Positions 20,390 through 28,827 of a DNA stretch of 64,000 bases are shown piece by piece. The number at the start of each line of letters is the position of its first letter. Within the stretch, counting starts at the first letter, position 1. Both the position numbers and the translations under genes were made by a program. The stretch comes from Terriglobus saanensis SP1PR4 (GTDB lineage Bacteria > Acidobacteriota > Terriglobia > Terriglobales > Acidobacteriaceae). The notes beneath the pieces were generated by a model. It saw only the letters and a program-made list of their open reading frames with translations. It had not been told where the DNA came from and ran no database searches. Where the stretch lies: contig NC_014963.1 of NCBI RefSeq assembly GCF_000179915.2, positions 1,364,001 through 1,428,000 on the forward strand, written 5' to 3'.

Positions 20390-21070
20390 ATGCTGATTCA
20401 GATCCCGAATGTCTTCACTTCCGAGCAGGTAAAACAGATCCGCGCTGCGCTCGATGCAGCGGAGTGGGTCGATGGCAAAGTCACCGCCGGTCACCAGTCT
20501 GCGCTGACGAAGCAGAACGCCCAGATTCCGGAGAACAACCCGACCGCTCAGCAGATCGGAGATGTGATTCTCAAGGCACTCGGCAGCAACAATCTTTTCC
20601 GTTCTGCGGCGCTGCCCTTGAAGGTCTTTCCTCCACTCTTCAATCGCTATGCAGGCGGGCAGAACTTTGGCACGCACGTCGACAACGCCATCCGCACCCA
20701 CGGCGCAAGCGGTCAGCGCATCCGTACCGACCTCTCGTGCACGCTCTTTTTCTCGGATCCTTCGGAGTATGACGGCGGTGAACTTGTCGTCCAGGACACC
20801 TACGGCGACCAGCGCGTGAAGCTGGAAGCCGGGAGCATGATTCTTTACCCGTCAACCAGCCTGCACCACGTCACGCCGGTTACGCGGGGCGCGCGCGTCA
20901 GCAGCTTCTTCTGGCTGCAGAGCATGATTCGCAGTGATGAAAAACGTTCCATCCTCTTCGAACTCGACCAGAGCATTCAGACTCTCGCGATAAACGATCC
21001 GAGCGATGCCACGGTAGTTCGACTGACCGGGGTTTATCACAATCTTTTAAGACAGTGGGCCGAGATGTAG
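20390..21070 (+). CDS. PiuC-like PKHD-type Fe(II)/2-oxoglutarate dioxygenase
   Basis: This 226-residue protein matches the usual length of the PiuC/YbiX family. ATG 20390 is chosen because [18 protein letters not shown] is the conserved family start; upstream codons overlap the terminator hairpin. The iron ligands are visible in the double-stranded beta-helix core: GTHVDNAI (H-x-D), and a distal His in [17 protein letters not shown] with the 2-oxoglutarate Arg following. The family is linked to TonB receptors for siderophores, where it is thought to act on siderophore-related ligands. The adjacent receptor supports that context. Confidence 0.88.
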   Translation: MLIQIPNVFTSEQVKQIRAALDAAEWVDGKVTAGHQSALTKQNAQIPENNPTAQQIGDVILKALGSNNLFRSAALPLKVFPPLFNRYAGGQNFGTHVDNAIRTHGASGQRIRTDLSCTLFFSDPSEYDGGELVVQDTYGDQRVKLEAGSMILYPSTSLHHVTPVTRGARVSSFFWLQSMIRSDEKRSILFELDQSIQTLAINDPSDATVVRLTGVYHNLLRQWAEM

Positions 21071-21196
21071 AACCCCTTAAGTTCACTGGCAGACCTGTTC
21101 GCCGGTGAGAAGTGTGCGCCCGACGCCGCCCTCACGGTTGAGGGCGCACTCCTTCAAAAGTATCTGAGTGGGTTTGTCTTCTTCGAATACTTGTTT

Positions 21197-21305
21197 GTCA
21201 TCCCGTAGCGCAGCGGAGGGATCTGCTGTTGCTTCCTGACAAATCTGGTTTGTGCGCTCCGCGCGACCCCATTCTTTCGCATAAAGCCGCGAAAGAATGG
21301 GGCAC
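21197..21305 (+). repeat. Dispersed hairpin repeat, copy B
   Basis: Shares GTCATCCCGTAGCGCAG, GGAGGGATCTGCT, AAATCTGGTTTGTGCGCTC, CGCGACCCC and a perfect 14-bp hairpin (CCCCATTCTTTCGC at 21267-21280 with its complement at 21289-21302), then GGCAC. The whole gene-free stretch 21071-21546 holds this element plus a separate hairpin at 21114-21149 just after the dioxygenase gene; nothing else was recognised in it. Confidence 0.85.
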
Positions 21306-21546
21306 GGGACTTTCCCCAAACAGTGCCGAATACGTGAATCACACGGTTGGATTGAAATACATCGATAGTGGTGATGGTGGCCATGCCGCCTTTTCGTCCG
21401 AGAACGACGTCTGCAGGGAAACGTGCTTTTCGCTTCAACGGATTGGAAGAACGTTTAACTTTGACGTTTTTTGGCTACCCCGATCTGGTTGTCTATAGCG
21501 GAAAGATTTTCCTCGGTTTGACATTGGGAACAATGCACTTTTAACT

Positions 21547-22068
21547 GTGAGTCAGCGCATGCATACCGTAACGATGGACAAGCCGAACAAGGAAGCTGCG
21601 CACAGGCAGGATTCAGGGCTGTTTGCCATTGCCATTTTCAAACTGGGCAAGGCGGCGCTCTTCATGGCGATCGGCTTTGGCGCGTTGCACTTCCTGCATC
21701 ACGATCTCTCGGAGAGTCTGTTGCACTTAATCGCAGCGCTGCGGTTCGATCCGGAGAACCACTTTCTCTCGGTCATCCTCGATCGGGCGGAACTGGTGTC
21801 CCATCATCGGCTGAAGCTGATCAGTCTGGGTACGTTCGCGTACTCAGGCCTCGCTATGACAGAAGGCGTTGGATTAATGCTCCGGAAGACCTGGGCGGAG
21901 TATCTGACCCTGTGGCTCTCCGTAAGCTTTCTGCCGTGGGAGAGCTACGAACTAATCCGGCATGTGGATTGGTGGCGTGTAGGCATCCTGTTCAGCAACC
22001 TGGTGATCGTGGTCTACCTGGTCTGGCTGCTGAAGCGGAAGCGCATGCCAGCTACTTCTCAGGAATAA
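21547..22068 (+). CDS. DUF2127 integral membrane protein
   Basis: This 173-residue protein has about four hydrophobic segments (AALFMAIGFGALHFL, LISLGTFAYSGLAMTEGVGLML, EYLTLWLSVSFLPWESYELI, VGILFSNLVIVVYLVWLL) and the WAEYLTLWLS...PWESYEL...VDWWRVG pattern I associate with DUF2127. The frame begins with GTG 21547; ATG 21559 and 21574 are alternatives. Function of the family is unknown. The gene stands alone between a repeat element and the dcw cluster. Confidence 0.75.
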   Translation: MSQRMHTVTMDKPNKEAAHRQDSGLFAIAIFKLGKAALFMAIGFGALHFLHHDLSESLLHLIAALRFDPENHFLSVILDRAELVSHHRLKLISLGTFAYSGLAMTEGVGLMLRKTWAEYLTLWLSVSFLPWESYELIRHVDWWRVGILFSNLVIVVYLVWLLKRKRMPATSQE

Positions 22069-22307
22069 TTCCTTCTTAAATCTGGTCCTGAAAGAGCGCT
22101 AGCCTCTATCTTCGCTTTTTCTTCGTCTACCGCGTGACGTGGTTTGACGCAAGTAGAGACTTGAGGACGACTCAGAAAGCTAAACACAATATATGGGGGT
22201 TGACTAGGATGGTAACCCTTCAAGATGCGATTTCCACTTTCATCTGTTGAAAAAAGGGAAGTATTTACCACTTTTCGCTTTACTTGCGGCGTCATACGCG
22301 TAACGAT
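22069..22307. other. Gene-free leader between DUF2127 gene and the dcw operator
   Basis: No credible gene is seen in these bases. The stretch contains TTGACT at about 22200 and an AT-rich segment near 22240-22280 (with TTTACCACTTTTCGCTTTAC, which includes an inverted GTGGTAAA-like motif), a plausible promoter zone for mraZ. A precise -10 element could not be fixed. Confidence 0.35.
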
Positions 22308-22334
22308 GTGGAACGAAGTGGTAAAAAGTGGTCA
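22308..22334 (+). promoter_or_regulatory. Putative MraZ operator: three GTGG repeats at 10-bp spacing
   Basis: GTGG occurs at 22308-22311, 22318-22321 and 22328-22331, each starting exactly ten bases after the last (GTGGAACGAA, GTGGTAAAAA, GTGGTCAAAA). MraZ is known to bind direct TGGG/GTGG-type repeats with 10-bp period upstream of its own gene to repress the dcw operon, and mraZ begins 98 bases downstream. A further GTGGCGGTAA is at 22388. Confidence 0.75.
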
Positions 22335-22431
22335 AAAGGAAACGAATCCCGGATGCCATGAGCAATCTTAGCGTGACTTGGCAGCAAGTGGCGGTAAACG
22401 CACCAGAAACGGTTCATGCAAAAGGGTTCAC

Positions 22432-22872
22432 ATGTTTCGCGGTAATCATCCAGCACGGGTCGACGAGAAGGGCAGGCTTAAGCTGCCTGCCGACTTCAAG
22501 CGCCGTTCGGATGAGGTGTATGGGCCGCAGTTTTACATCACGAGCAAGGACGGGAAGCGGGCGGAGATCTATCCGATCCGCGAGTGGGAAAAGATCGAAG
22601 CCAAGCTGGCCGAGATCCCTTCCATGAATCCGGCCAAGAAGAAGTTTCTGGACGTGACGAACTACTACGGCCAGATGGCGGAGTTTGACGCGCAGGGCCG
22701 GTTATTGATTCCGCAGATTTTGCGGGAGTCGGCAAAGTTGACCACCGATGTGGTGGTGTTGGGCGAACAGACGGTTCTCGCAGTGGTGAACCGTGAAGAG
22801 TTTGAGGCGGAGCTGAAGGCGGCTCCCCTGTCGGCGGCGGATATGACCGCGCTGGCTGATCTGGGACTGTAA
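22432..22872 (+). CDS. mraZ: Transcriptional regulator MraZ
   Basis: This 146-residue dcw-cluster regulator starts at ATG 22432 after AAAAGGG. It carries two SpoVT-AbrB-like halves: MFRGNHPARVDEKGRLKLPADFKRR at the start, and MAEFDAQGRLLIPQILRE in the middle. Each contains the D-x-x-GR-hydrophobic-x-(L/I)P signature. It forms a ring-shaped DNA-binding oligomer that recognises spaced repeats, present here just upstream. It heads the co-directional run with rsmH, ftsL, ftsI, a TSUP gene and murE. Confidence 0.95.
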   Translation: MFRGNHPARVDEKGRLKLPADFKRRSDEVYGPQFYITSKDGKRAEIYPIREWEKIEAKLAEIPSMNPAKKKFLDVTNYYGQMAEFDAQGRLLIPQILRESAKLTTDVVVLGEQTVLAVVNREEFEAELKAAPLSAADMTALADLGL

Positions 22873-22918
22873 AGTCCTGTAAGTTTTCTGCCCTCAGGGG
22901 CACGCATGGAGGCGGTGA

Positions 22919-23878
22919 ATGTTCGATCCGCAGCATGTGCCGGTTCTTTACGACGAAGTTTTGAACTTTCTGAATGTGCGCGCCGGCGGAACCTATGCCG
23001 ATGCCACGCTGGGACTTGGCGGACACTCGAGCGGCATCGCTCGTTTGCTCGGAGCAAAGGGAACGCTGATCTGTTTCGATCGCGACCCGGAGGCGATGAC
23101 CAAGGCCAAGGCGAGGTTTGAAGCGCTGGCAGTAGAGCTGGGAGACACGATGCCAACGGTGCGGTTTGAACCGCGAGCGTTCTCCGAAGCGAAGGACGTG
23201 ATCAAGCCCGGTTCGTTGGACGGCTTGCTGGCGGACTTCGGCGTAAGCAGCCTGCAACTGGACGAGGCGCACAGAGGATTCAGTTTTCGGTTCGAAGGAC
23301 CGCTGGATATGCGTATGGATACGCGCAGCGGCGAGACGGCCGAGCAAGTGGTAAATCAGGCGGACGAAGAAGAACTCGCCAACCTGATTTACGAATTCGG
23401 AGAGGAAAGGAGGTCGCGGAGAATCGCCAGAGCCATTGTGAGGGCGCGCCCGATACGGACTACGGCAGAACTGGCCAAAGTCATATCGGTCGCGGCCCCC
23501 TCAATGAAATCGGACAAGATCCATCCGGCGACACGGACTTTCCAGGCACTTCGAATTCGAGTGAATGATGAGTTGGGCGAGATCAGGACGCTGCTGGAAA
23601 GCGCGCCATCTCTGCTCAAGGTAGGAGGCCGGTTGGCGGTGATCAGTTTTCACTCGCTGGAGGACCGGCTGGTGAAGGATGCGACGCGCGATGGCGCTCG
23701 CGATGGGATTTGGAACCTGATCGAGAAGAAGCCGATCACGGCGGGCGAGGACGAGATTCAGCGGAACCCGCGCTCACGGAGCGCAAAGCTGAGAGTCGCC
23801 GAGCGGATAGCCGATACGGGTTTTGTAGTAAAGCGCAAGTTGCCGCCCGAGGGCGGGAGTTTACGCGGTAGACGGTAG
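22919..23878 (+). CDS. rsmH: 16S rRNA (cytosine1402-N4)-methyltransferase
   Basis: This 319-residue SAM-dependent methyltransferase (also called MraW) acts on the ribosomal P-site of 16S rRNA. ATG 22919 follows GGAGGCGGTGA. Motif I is YADATLGLGGHSSGIARLL near residues 26-44. The conserved DGLLADFGVSSLQLDEAHRGFSFR and PLDMRMD lie in the middle, and IHPATRTFQALRIRVNDEL and ISFHSLEDRLVK are toward the end. These are diagnostic, and the second dcw position supports the call. Confidence 0.97.
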   Translation: MFDPQHVPVLYDEVLNFLNVRAGGTYADATLGLGGHSSGIARLLGAKGTLICFDRDPEAMTKAKARFEALAVELGDTMPTVRFEPRAFSEAKDVIKPGSLDGLLADFGVSSLQLDEAHRGFSFRFEGPLDMRMDTRSGETAEQVVNQADEEELANLIYEFGEERRSRRIARAIVRARPIRTTAELAKVISVAAPSMKSDKIHPATRTFQALRIRVNDELGEIRTLLESAPSLLKVGGRLAVISFHSLEDRLVKDATRDGARDGIWNLIEKKPITAGEDEIQRNPRSRSAKLRVAERIADTGFVVKRKLPPEGGSLRGRR

Positions 23879-23941
23879 GGTTCGAAGAGATTTGGGCCTG
23901 TTTAGAACGACGATTTGAGTGAAAGAAGAGAGAGGCAAGCT

Positions 23942-24460
23942 ATGAGCACACAGACGATGACGATGACGGGAGTGGTTGCGGGACGTGCGCAGCGCGATCG
24001 TGCGGAGAGTTTTCGCGAGCACAACCGCGAGGTCTTCGAGTCGCAGCGACGTGCTCGACGCGGACCTACGCCGGAAGTCTTCTTCACCAAGCACCTCGAC
24101 AACAGCCGCATCGTGAAGGCGGATGACCCCGAGCGCCGTCGCGAGATGCGTTCGTTCGCCGCAGTGGCGGGCGTTCTGTTTCTCTTCGTGATGGTCTATG
24201 TGTGGCAGCACTTTGTTTCCATCGAGATGGGATACACCATCGAAGCGAAGAAGCTGCAGGTAGAGCATGTGCGTGAAGATAATCGGCAGATGCGTCTGAG
24301 CGAAGCCCAGTTGAGCGATCCTGATCGTATCGATCGCATCGCAAAGCAGCTTGGTCTCGATATGCCGCAGCCCGGACAGGTCGTTCGTCAGAACGGTCTC
24401 GATCCGAATGCCCCCGTAATGGCGCAGGCTGGCGTACCCGCAAGTTTGTTGACACAGTAG
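23942..24460 (+). CDS. ftsL: FtsL-like cell division protein
   Basis: This 172-residue bitopic protein starts at ATG 23942 after GAGAGGCAAGCT. A long charged cytosolic N-terminus (about 75 residues, Arg-rich) precedes one membrane span (FAAVAGVLFLFVMVYVWQHFV) and a periplasmic coiled coil (EAKKLQVEHVREDNRQMRLSEAQL) ending with DPDRIDRIAKQLGLDMPQPGQVV, the standard FtsL/septum-initiator ending. Position between rsmH and ftsI is the canonical ftsL slot. It would form the FtsQLB divisome bridge. The N-terminus is longer than in E. coli FtsL. Confidence 0.85.
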   Translation: MSTQTMTMTGVVAGRAQRDRAESFREHNREVFESQRRARRGPTPEVFFTKHLDNSRIVKADDPERRREMRSFAAVAGVLFLFVMVYVWQHFVSIEMGYTIEAKKLQVEHVREDNRQMRLSEAQLSDPDRIDRIAKQLGLDMPQPGQVVRQNGLDPNAPVMAQAGVPASLLTQ

Positions 24461-24484
24461 CTTTAAAGACCAAAGGGACAGTCC

Positions 24485-26800
24485 ATGAGCAAACAGCCAC
24501 GGCAGACGTTAACGGCTCCGATCCGGAGAATCCGTTTCGTCTGGGTGGCTTTTGCTTTTTTAATCTGGACCTTCGGAATCTCGTTCCGGCTGGTCTGGCT
24601 GCAGGTCTACAAACATAAGGACTGGGTAGACCGCGCGGCCAAACAGCAGCAGCGGACGTTCGAGGTGGCTCCACGACGCGGTGTACTGTACGACCGTAAT
24701 CTGCGCGAGCTCGCCGTCACCGTCCTTGCAGAGAGCGTCTATGCGGTGCCGAGTGAGCTAGGCGACAACCGGGCGACGGCGGCGGAGCTGCTGGCTCCGA
24801 TCGTGCACGTCGATCCGACAGACTCCTTTACTACCGAACAGGGCATCCTGGGACGCATGAACGCTTCGCGGAACTTTGCCTGGGTAGCGCGCAAGCTGAC
24901 GCCGGAGCAGGCAACCCGCGTGCGCGAGTTGAATCTGAAGGGCGTCTACCTGCAGAAGGAGTTCAAGCGTTTCTACCCCAATAGTGATCTTGCTTCGCAG
25001 GTGCTTGGATACGTGGGAACGGACGACTCTGGCCTGGGTGGTCTGGAAGGCAAGTTCGACGATGATCTGCATGGAACGCCGGGGCGTGTGTTGACCGCGC
25101 TGGATGCGAAGCGCCATGCCATGGGCAGCGAAGAGCGCGAGCCTCTGCCGGGCGAGAACCTCGTGTTGAGCATCGACACCAATATCCAGTACATGGCGGA
25201 ACGTGCGCTGGACAAGCAGATGGAGAAGGTGAAGGCCGCGCACGGTACGGTCGTGGTGCAGGACCCGAACACGGGACAGATCCTGGCGCTGGCAATCTCT
25301 CCGCGTTATAACCCGAACGACCTGAGACATCAGGATGCAAGTATCTTGAAGAACCTTGCGGTAAGCGATGTGTATGAGCCGGGTTCAACTTTCAAGCTAG
25401 TGACGTATTCGGCTGCACTCGATGCAGCGGGCGTGCAGCCTACCGACATTGTGGATTGCCAGGGCGGCGCCATGACCATGTATGGACGTACGTTGCATGA
25501 CGATAAAGCGGATCACTTCGGACGCGTGACAGTGCAATATGCCCTTGAGCATTCAAGCGATGTCGGCGCTGCGAAGATGGCGCTGAAGGTGGGTCCGAAC
25601 AAGTTTTATGACTACATCCGCGGATTCGGTTTTGGTGACCGCAGTGGAATCGAGTTGCCGAGCGAAACGCGTGGTCTGTTGCGCGCTCCGAAGAAGTGGG
25701 GTGCGACGAGCATCCTCTCGATTGCGATTGGGCAGGAGATCGGCGTAACTCCGGTGCAGCTGGTGACGATGGTGTCCACGATTGCCAATGGCGGTACGTA
25801 CATGCCACCACATATTTTGTTGAGCGAGACGGAGCAGATGAAGGGTGACCCTCGTCTGCGACCTGCGGCGTTTCGTCCGGGAACGCGGCTGCCTGAGAAG
25901 TTGCCGGATGGTGCGCATCGCGTCATCAGCGAACTGACTTCGGCGAAGATGCGCAGCATGATGGCGGGCACGGTGATCGAGGGATCTGGTAAGGCTGCGA
26001 CGCTCAACGGCTATAGTTCCGGAGGCAAGACGGGCACGGCGCAGAAGATCGATCCGGCGACGCACACCTATTCCCATACCAAGCTGGTTGCCAGCTTCGC
26101 AGGGATTGCGCCGGTGAGTAATCCTGCGATTGCGATTGCGGTGGTGATCGATACACCGACACTGGGCACCCGATATGGTTCGACTACGAGTGCGCCCGTC
26201 TTTGCCGAGGTGGCGCAGCAGGTCCTCGAGTACCTTGGCGTCCCGCACGACCAACCGCTACATGCACGATCCAAGAGCGAAATCGCCAGCACGCAAAAGC
26301 CGTCTGGCGAAGACGACGCTCCCTCCGACAGCGGCGCGGATCTCGGGGCTCTTTTTGCCGAGGTTAATTCGTTGCCTGCGGATGATCCTCTCCGCGCGAA
26401 GAATGACGCTGCGATGGTTGCGGCTTCGCCAGCCCCAGCCCCTACGGCAAGCGCGCCGATAAAGAAGGGTATGTTTGGCGCTCTGCCGGACAAGATTTTG
26501 ACCGCGTTTCGAGAGCACGGCGGATCCAGTGTGATGCCCGATTCCGATGATCAAAAGCCACTGCCGAAGTCTGTAGCGCAGACGGTAACGCGGCCAGATG
26601 GTGGGGTCGTCGTGAGTTCGGAGAAGAATGTGCCGGTGCCCACGTTTGTTGGAGCATCGATGCGATTAGTTGTGGAGCGCGCGCGCGGAGTCGGTCTGCG
26701 CGTGCAGCCCGTGGGCAGCGGCATTGCGACGGAGCAGGTCCCGGCGGCGGGAGCGATGGTTCCGCAGGGGACGGAAGTCATCGTGCGGTTCGCACGTTGA
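24485..26800 (+). CDS. ftsI: Division-specific transpeptidase FtsI (PBP3) with C-terminal PASTA domain
   Basis: This 771-residue class B penicillin-binding protein has one N-terminal span at about 16-38. A dimerisation/pedestal region follows, with RGVLYDRNLRELAVTV. The transpeptidase domain carries S301-T-F-K304 (PGSTFKLVTYS) and K515-T-G (GGKTGTAQK). The middle motif reads S357-S-D instead of SxN. After a Pro/Ser-rich linker, one PASTA domain occupies the last 70 residues (VPTFVGASMRLVVERARGVG...GTEVIVRFAR). It cross-links septal peptidoglycan. The stop overlaps the next gene's start by four bases. Confidence 0.95.
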   Translation: MSKQPRQTLTAPIRRIRFVWVAFAFLIWTFGISFRLVWLQVYKHKDWVDRAAKQQQRTFEVAPRRGVLYDRNLRELAVTVLAESVYAVPSELGDNRATAAELLAPIVHVDPTDSFTTEQGILGRMNASRNFAWVARKLTPEQATRVRELNLKGVYLQKEFKRFYPNSDLASQVLGYVGTDDSGLGGLEGKFDDDLHGTPGRVLTALDAKRHAMGSEEREPLPGENLVLSIDTNIQYMAERALDKQMEKVKAAHGTVVVQDPNTGQILALAISPRYNPNDLRHQDASILKNLAVSDVYEPGSTFKLVTYSAALDAAGVQPTDIVDCQGGAMTMYGRTLHDDKADHFGRVTVQYALEHSSDVGAAKMALKVGPNKFYDYIRGFGFGDRSGIELPSETRGLLRAPKKWGATSILSIAIGQEIGVTPVQLVTMVSTIANGGTYMPPHILLSETEQMKGDPRLRPAAFRPGTRLPEKLPDGAHRVISELTSAKMRSMMAGTVIEGSGKAATLNGYSSGGKTGTAQKIDPATHTYSHTKLVASFAGIAPVSNPAIAIAVVIDTPTLGTRYGSTTSAPVFAEVAQQVLEYLGVPHDQPLHARSKSEIASTQKPSGEDDAPSDSGADLGALFAEVNSLPADDPLRAKNDAAMVAASPAPAPTASAPIKKGMFGALPDKILTAFREHGGSSVMPDSDDQKPLPKSVAQTVTRPDGGVVVSSEKNVPVPTFVGASMRLVVERARGVGLRVQPVGSGIATEQVPAAGAMVPQGTEVIVRFAR

Positions 26801-27159
26801 GTTCACCCGCCTGGCTGATTATTTTGATCGGCGTTGGTGTGGGCGCATGTGTGGGTCTGGCCGGAACAGGCGGAGCGTTCATCATTCCTACCCTGATTTT
26901 TGGGTTTGGTCTGACGCAGCTGCGCGCGCAGGGAACGGCCCTGCTGATTGCATCCCTGCCGATCTGGATTGTGCCGTTGATCCCCTACGCGCGGGCGAAG
27001 CAGGTGGACTGGCGTCTTGGCCTGGTTCTGGCGATAGGCCTTACAGTAGGTAGCTGGTTTGGCGCGCAGTGGGCGCAGCAGTTGCCGGTGGGGCTTGTAC
27101 GGAAGACCTTTGCGGTCGTGCTGATCAGTGTGGCGATCAAGCTGTTTCTACAGCGGTAA
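26797..27159 (+). CDS. Half-length TauE/SafE (TSUP) membrane protein
   Basis: This 120-residue protein has about four hydrophobic segments. It begins at TTG 26797, overlapping the ftsI stop (TTGA), and ends six bases before murE, so it is translationally embedded in the dcw run. The GLAGTGGAFIIPTLIFGFGL segment followed by QGTALLIASLPI matches the first half of a TSUP/TauE-SafE carrier (G-x-GGG-x-hydrophobic-P). Full-length carriers have about 240-260 residues in two repeats, so this is a single repeat that could work as a dimer. Role in cell-wall synthesis is unknown. Confidence 0.75.
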   Translation: MSSPAWLIILIGVGVGACVGLAGTGGAFIIPTLIFGFGLTQLRAQGTALLIASLPIWIVPLIPYARAKQVDWRLGLVLAIGLTVGSWFGAQWAQQLPVGLVRKTFAVVLISVAIKLFLQR

Positions 27160-27164
27160 ATACG

Positions 27165-28685
27165 ATGAGATTTGAAGAGATAGTGCGCGGTGTGACGACG
27201 TTGGCGGTGCGGCTGGCGCCAGTGGATGTGCGCGGCGTGGAGTATGACTCACGGCGTACAGGCACGGGTTCACTGTTTGTCGCGATGCGCGGCGAAGCGA
27301 CGGACGGCAATCGTTATGTCGCAGTTGCATTGAAGCTCGGTGCGGTGGCGGTACTGACTGATTCTCCTACCGTGTTTGAAGATCTGACTTCGCGCTCCGA
27401 TATCGGTGTTGCTCTGGTGGAATATGGGCGGCGGGCGCTGGCCGAAGTGAGCGCGAACTTTTTCGGACATCCGGAACAGGTTTTGAAACTGTGCGCCGTG
27501 ACGGGCACAAACGGAAAGACGACGACCGCCTTCCTGATTGAAGGTCTGTTGCGGAGTGTCTCGCGAAAGAGCGTTTTGCTGGGGACGATTGAGACGCATG
27601 TGGTGGAAAACGTTCGTCCTTCTCCGCATACGACGCCGGAGAGCCGCGACGTTCTGGAGATCTTTGCCGAGGGAGTACGGGCAGGCGCTACCGAAGCGGT
27701 AATGGAGATGAGTTCGCACGCGCTGGTGCAGGAGCGTGTGTGGGGTCTCCCGCTGGATGTGGCGGTCTTTACCAACCTGACACAGGACCACCTGGACTAT
27801 CACGGGACCATGGGCGAGTACGCGCGGGCCAAGGCCCTCATGTTCCGTGGTGTGGGCACCTTGCCCCCAAGGATCGCCGTAATCAACGCGGATGATCCGT
27901 CTGCCGGAATGATGGTGGAGGCCGCTTCGGGGTGCGAGGTCTGGACGTATCGGGTGGGAGCCCGTGAGTTCGACGAGAACGCCTACGAGTTTGTGGCGGA
28001 CGATGTGAAGCTCGGTGCGGGGTGGACCGAGTTTGCTCTAGTAACGCCCATGGGGGAGCGGGTGGTGCGGTCGCAGTTGACCGGGCGTGTGAACGTCTAC
28101 AACCTCGTTGCGGCGATGGCGACGGGCATGGCCCGCGGCCTGTCTCTGGACGAGTGTGTGCGTGGGGCGGCGGAGTTGCTGCCGGTGCCGGGACGGTTTG
28201 AAACAGTAGGGAACGACCTGGGCATCACGGTGGTGGTGGATTATGCTCACACCGACGACGCCTTGCGAAACCTGATCGGATTGGCGCGGGAGTTGGTGGG
28301 CGAGGGGCGCGTGATTACCATGTTCGGTTGCGGAGGAGACCGCGACCGAACGAAAAGGCCAAAGATGGGGCGGGCTGCAGGCGACGGGAGCGACCTCGTC
28401 ATCGTGACCAGCGACAATCCGCGCAGCGAAGACCCTGCGGCAATTGCCGCCGATGTATTGGTGGGTCTACAGGATACGAAAGCCATCGTCGAAGTGGAAC
28501 TGAACAGGCATGTCGCTATCCGGCGGGCGATTACCGTCGCGAAGGCAGGTGATATTGTTCTGCTGGCTGGTAAAGGGCACGAGCGGGAACAGGTGTCGCG
28601 TCAAGGAAGTATCCTTGTAAGTGTTCCATTTGACGATGTCATGGAGGCACGGGCTGCTCTGGATGCAAGGAGTTCCAAAGGCTGA
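27165..28685 (+). CDS. murE: UDP-MurNAc-tripeptide synthetase (meso-DAP-adding)
   Basis: This 506-residue Mur ligase adds the third stem-peptide residue to UDP-MurNAc-Ala-Glu in the cytosol. ATG 27165 is chosen because MRFEEIVRGV opens the conserved uridine-binding domain (DSRRTGTGSLFVAMRG). The ATP loop is GTNGKTTTAFLIEG. ETHVVENVRPSPHTTPES and EMSSHAL follow, and the C-terminal domain carries the DNPR motif (SDNPRSEDP) that indicates meso-diaminopimelate rather than lysine. MurF and the rest of the dcw cluster do not follow here; the run ends at this gene. Confidence 0.96.
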   Translation: MRFEEIVRGVTTLAVRLAPVDVRGVEYDSRRTGTGSLFVAMRGEATDGNRYVAVALKLGAVAVLTDSPTVFEDLTSRSDIGVALVEYGRRALAEVSANFFGHPEQVLKLCAVTGTNGKTTTAFLIEGLLRSVSRKSVLLGTIETHVVENVRPSPHTTPESRDVLEIFAEGVRAGATEAVMEMSSHALVQERVWGLPLDVAVFTNLTQDHLDYHGTMGEYARAKALMFRGVGTLPPRIAVINADDPSAGMMVEAASGCEVWTYRVGAREFDENAYEFVADDVKLGAGWTEFALVTPMGERVVRSQLTGRVNVYNLVAAMATGMARGLSLDECVRGAAELLPVPGRFETVGNDLGITVVVDYAHTDDALRNLIGLARELVGEGRVITMFGCGGDRDRTKRPKMGRAAGDGSDLVIVTSDNPRSEDPAAIAADVLVGLQDTKAIVEVELNRHVAIRRAITVAKAGDIVLLAGKGHEREQVSRQGSILVSVPFDDVMEARAALDARSSKG

Positions 28686-28827
28686 TCCCCTGAGCGAACC
28701 CTGTGGCACCTTTTGGCATCAGACTCGTGACTGGCTTTCCTTGTCTTGATTGCACTATAGAACTTACGTGTCGGTCTGCGGCGAGCGTAGGTCGAGGTTC
28801 CTGAATTTAAGCGGTGGAGTTTGTGGA

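Noticed and set aside
21114-21149. Hairpin after the PiuC-like gene (GTGCGCCC/GGGCGCAC with an inner CCCTCA/TGAGGG stem)
   Set aside because: No T-tract follows, so it is not scored as a terminator; mentioned under repeat copy B.
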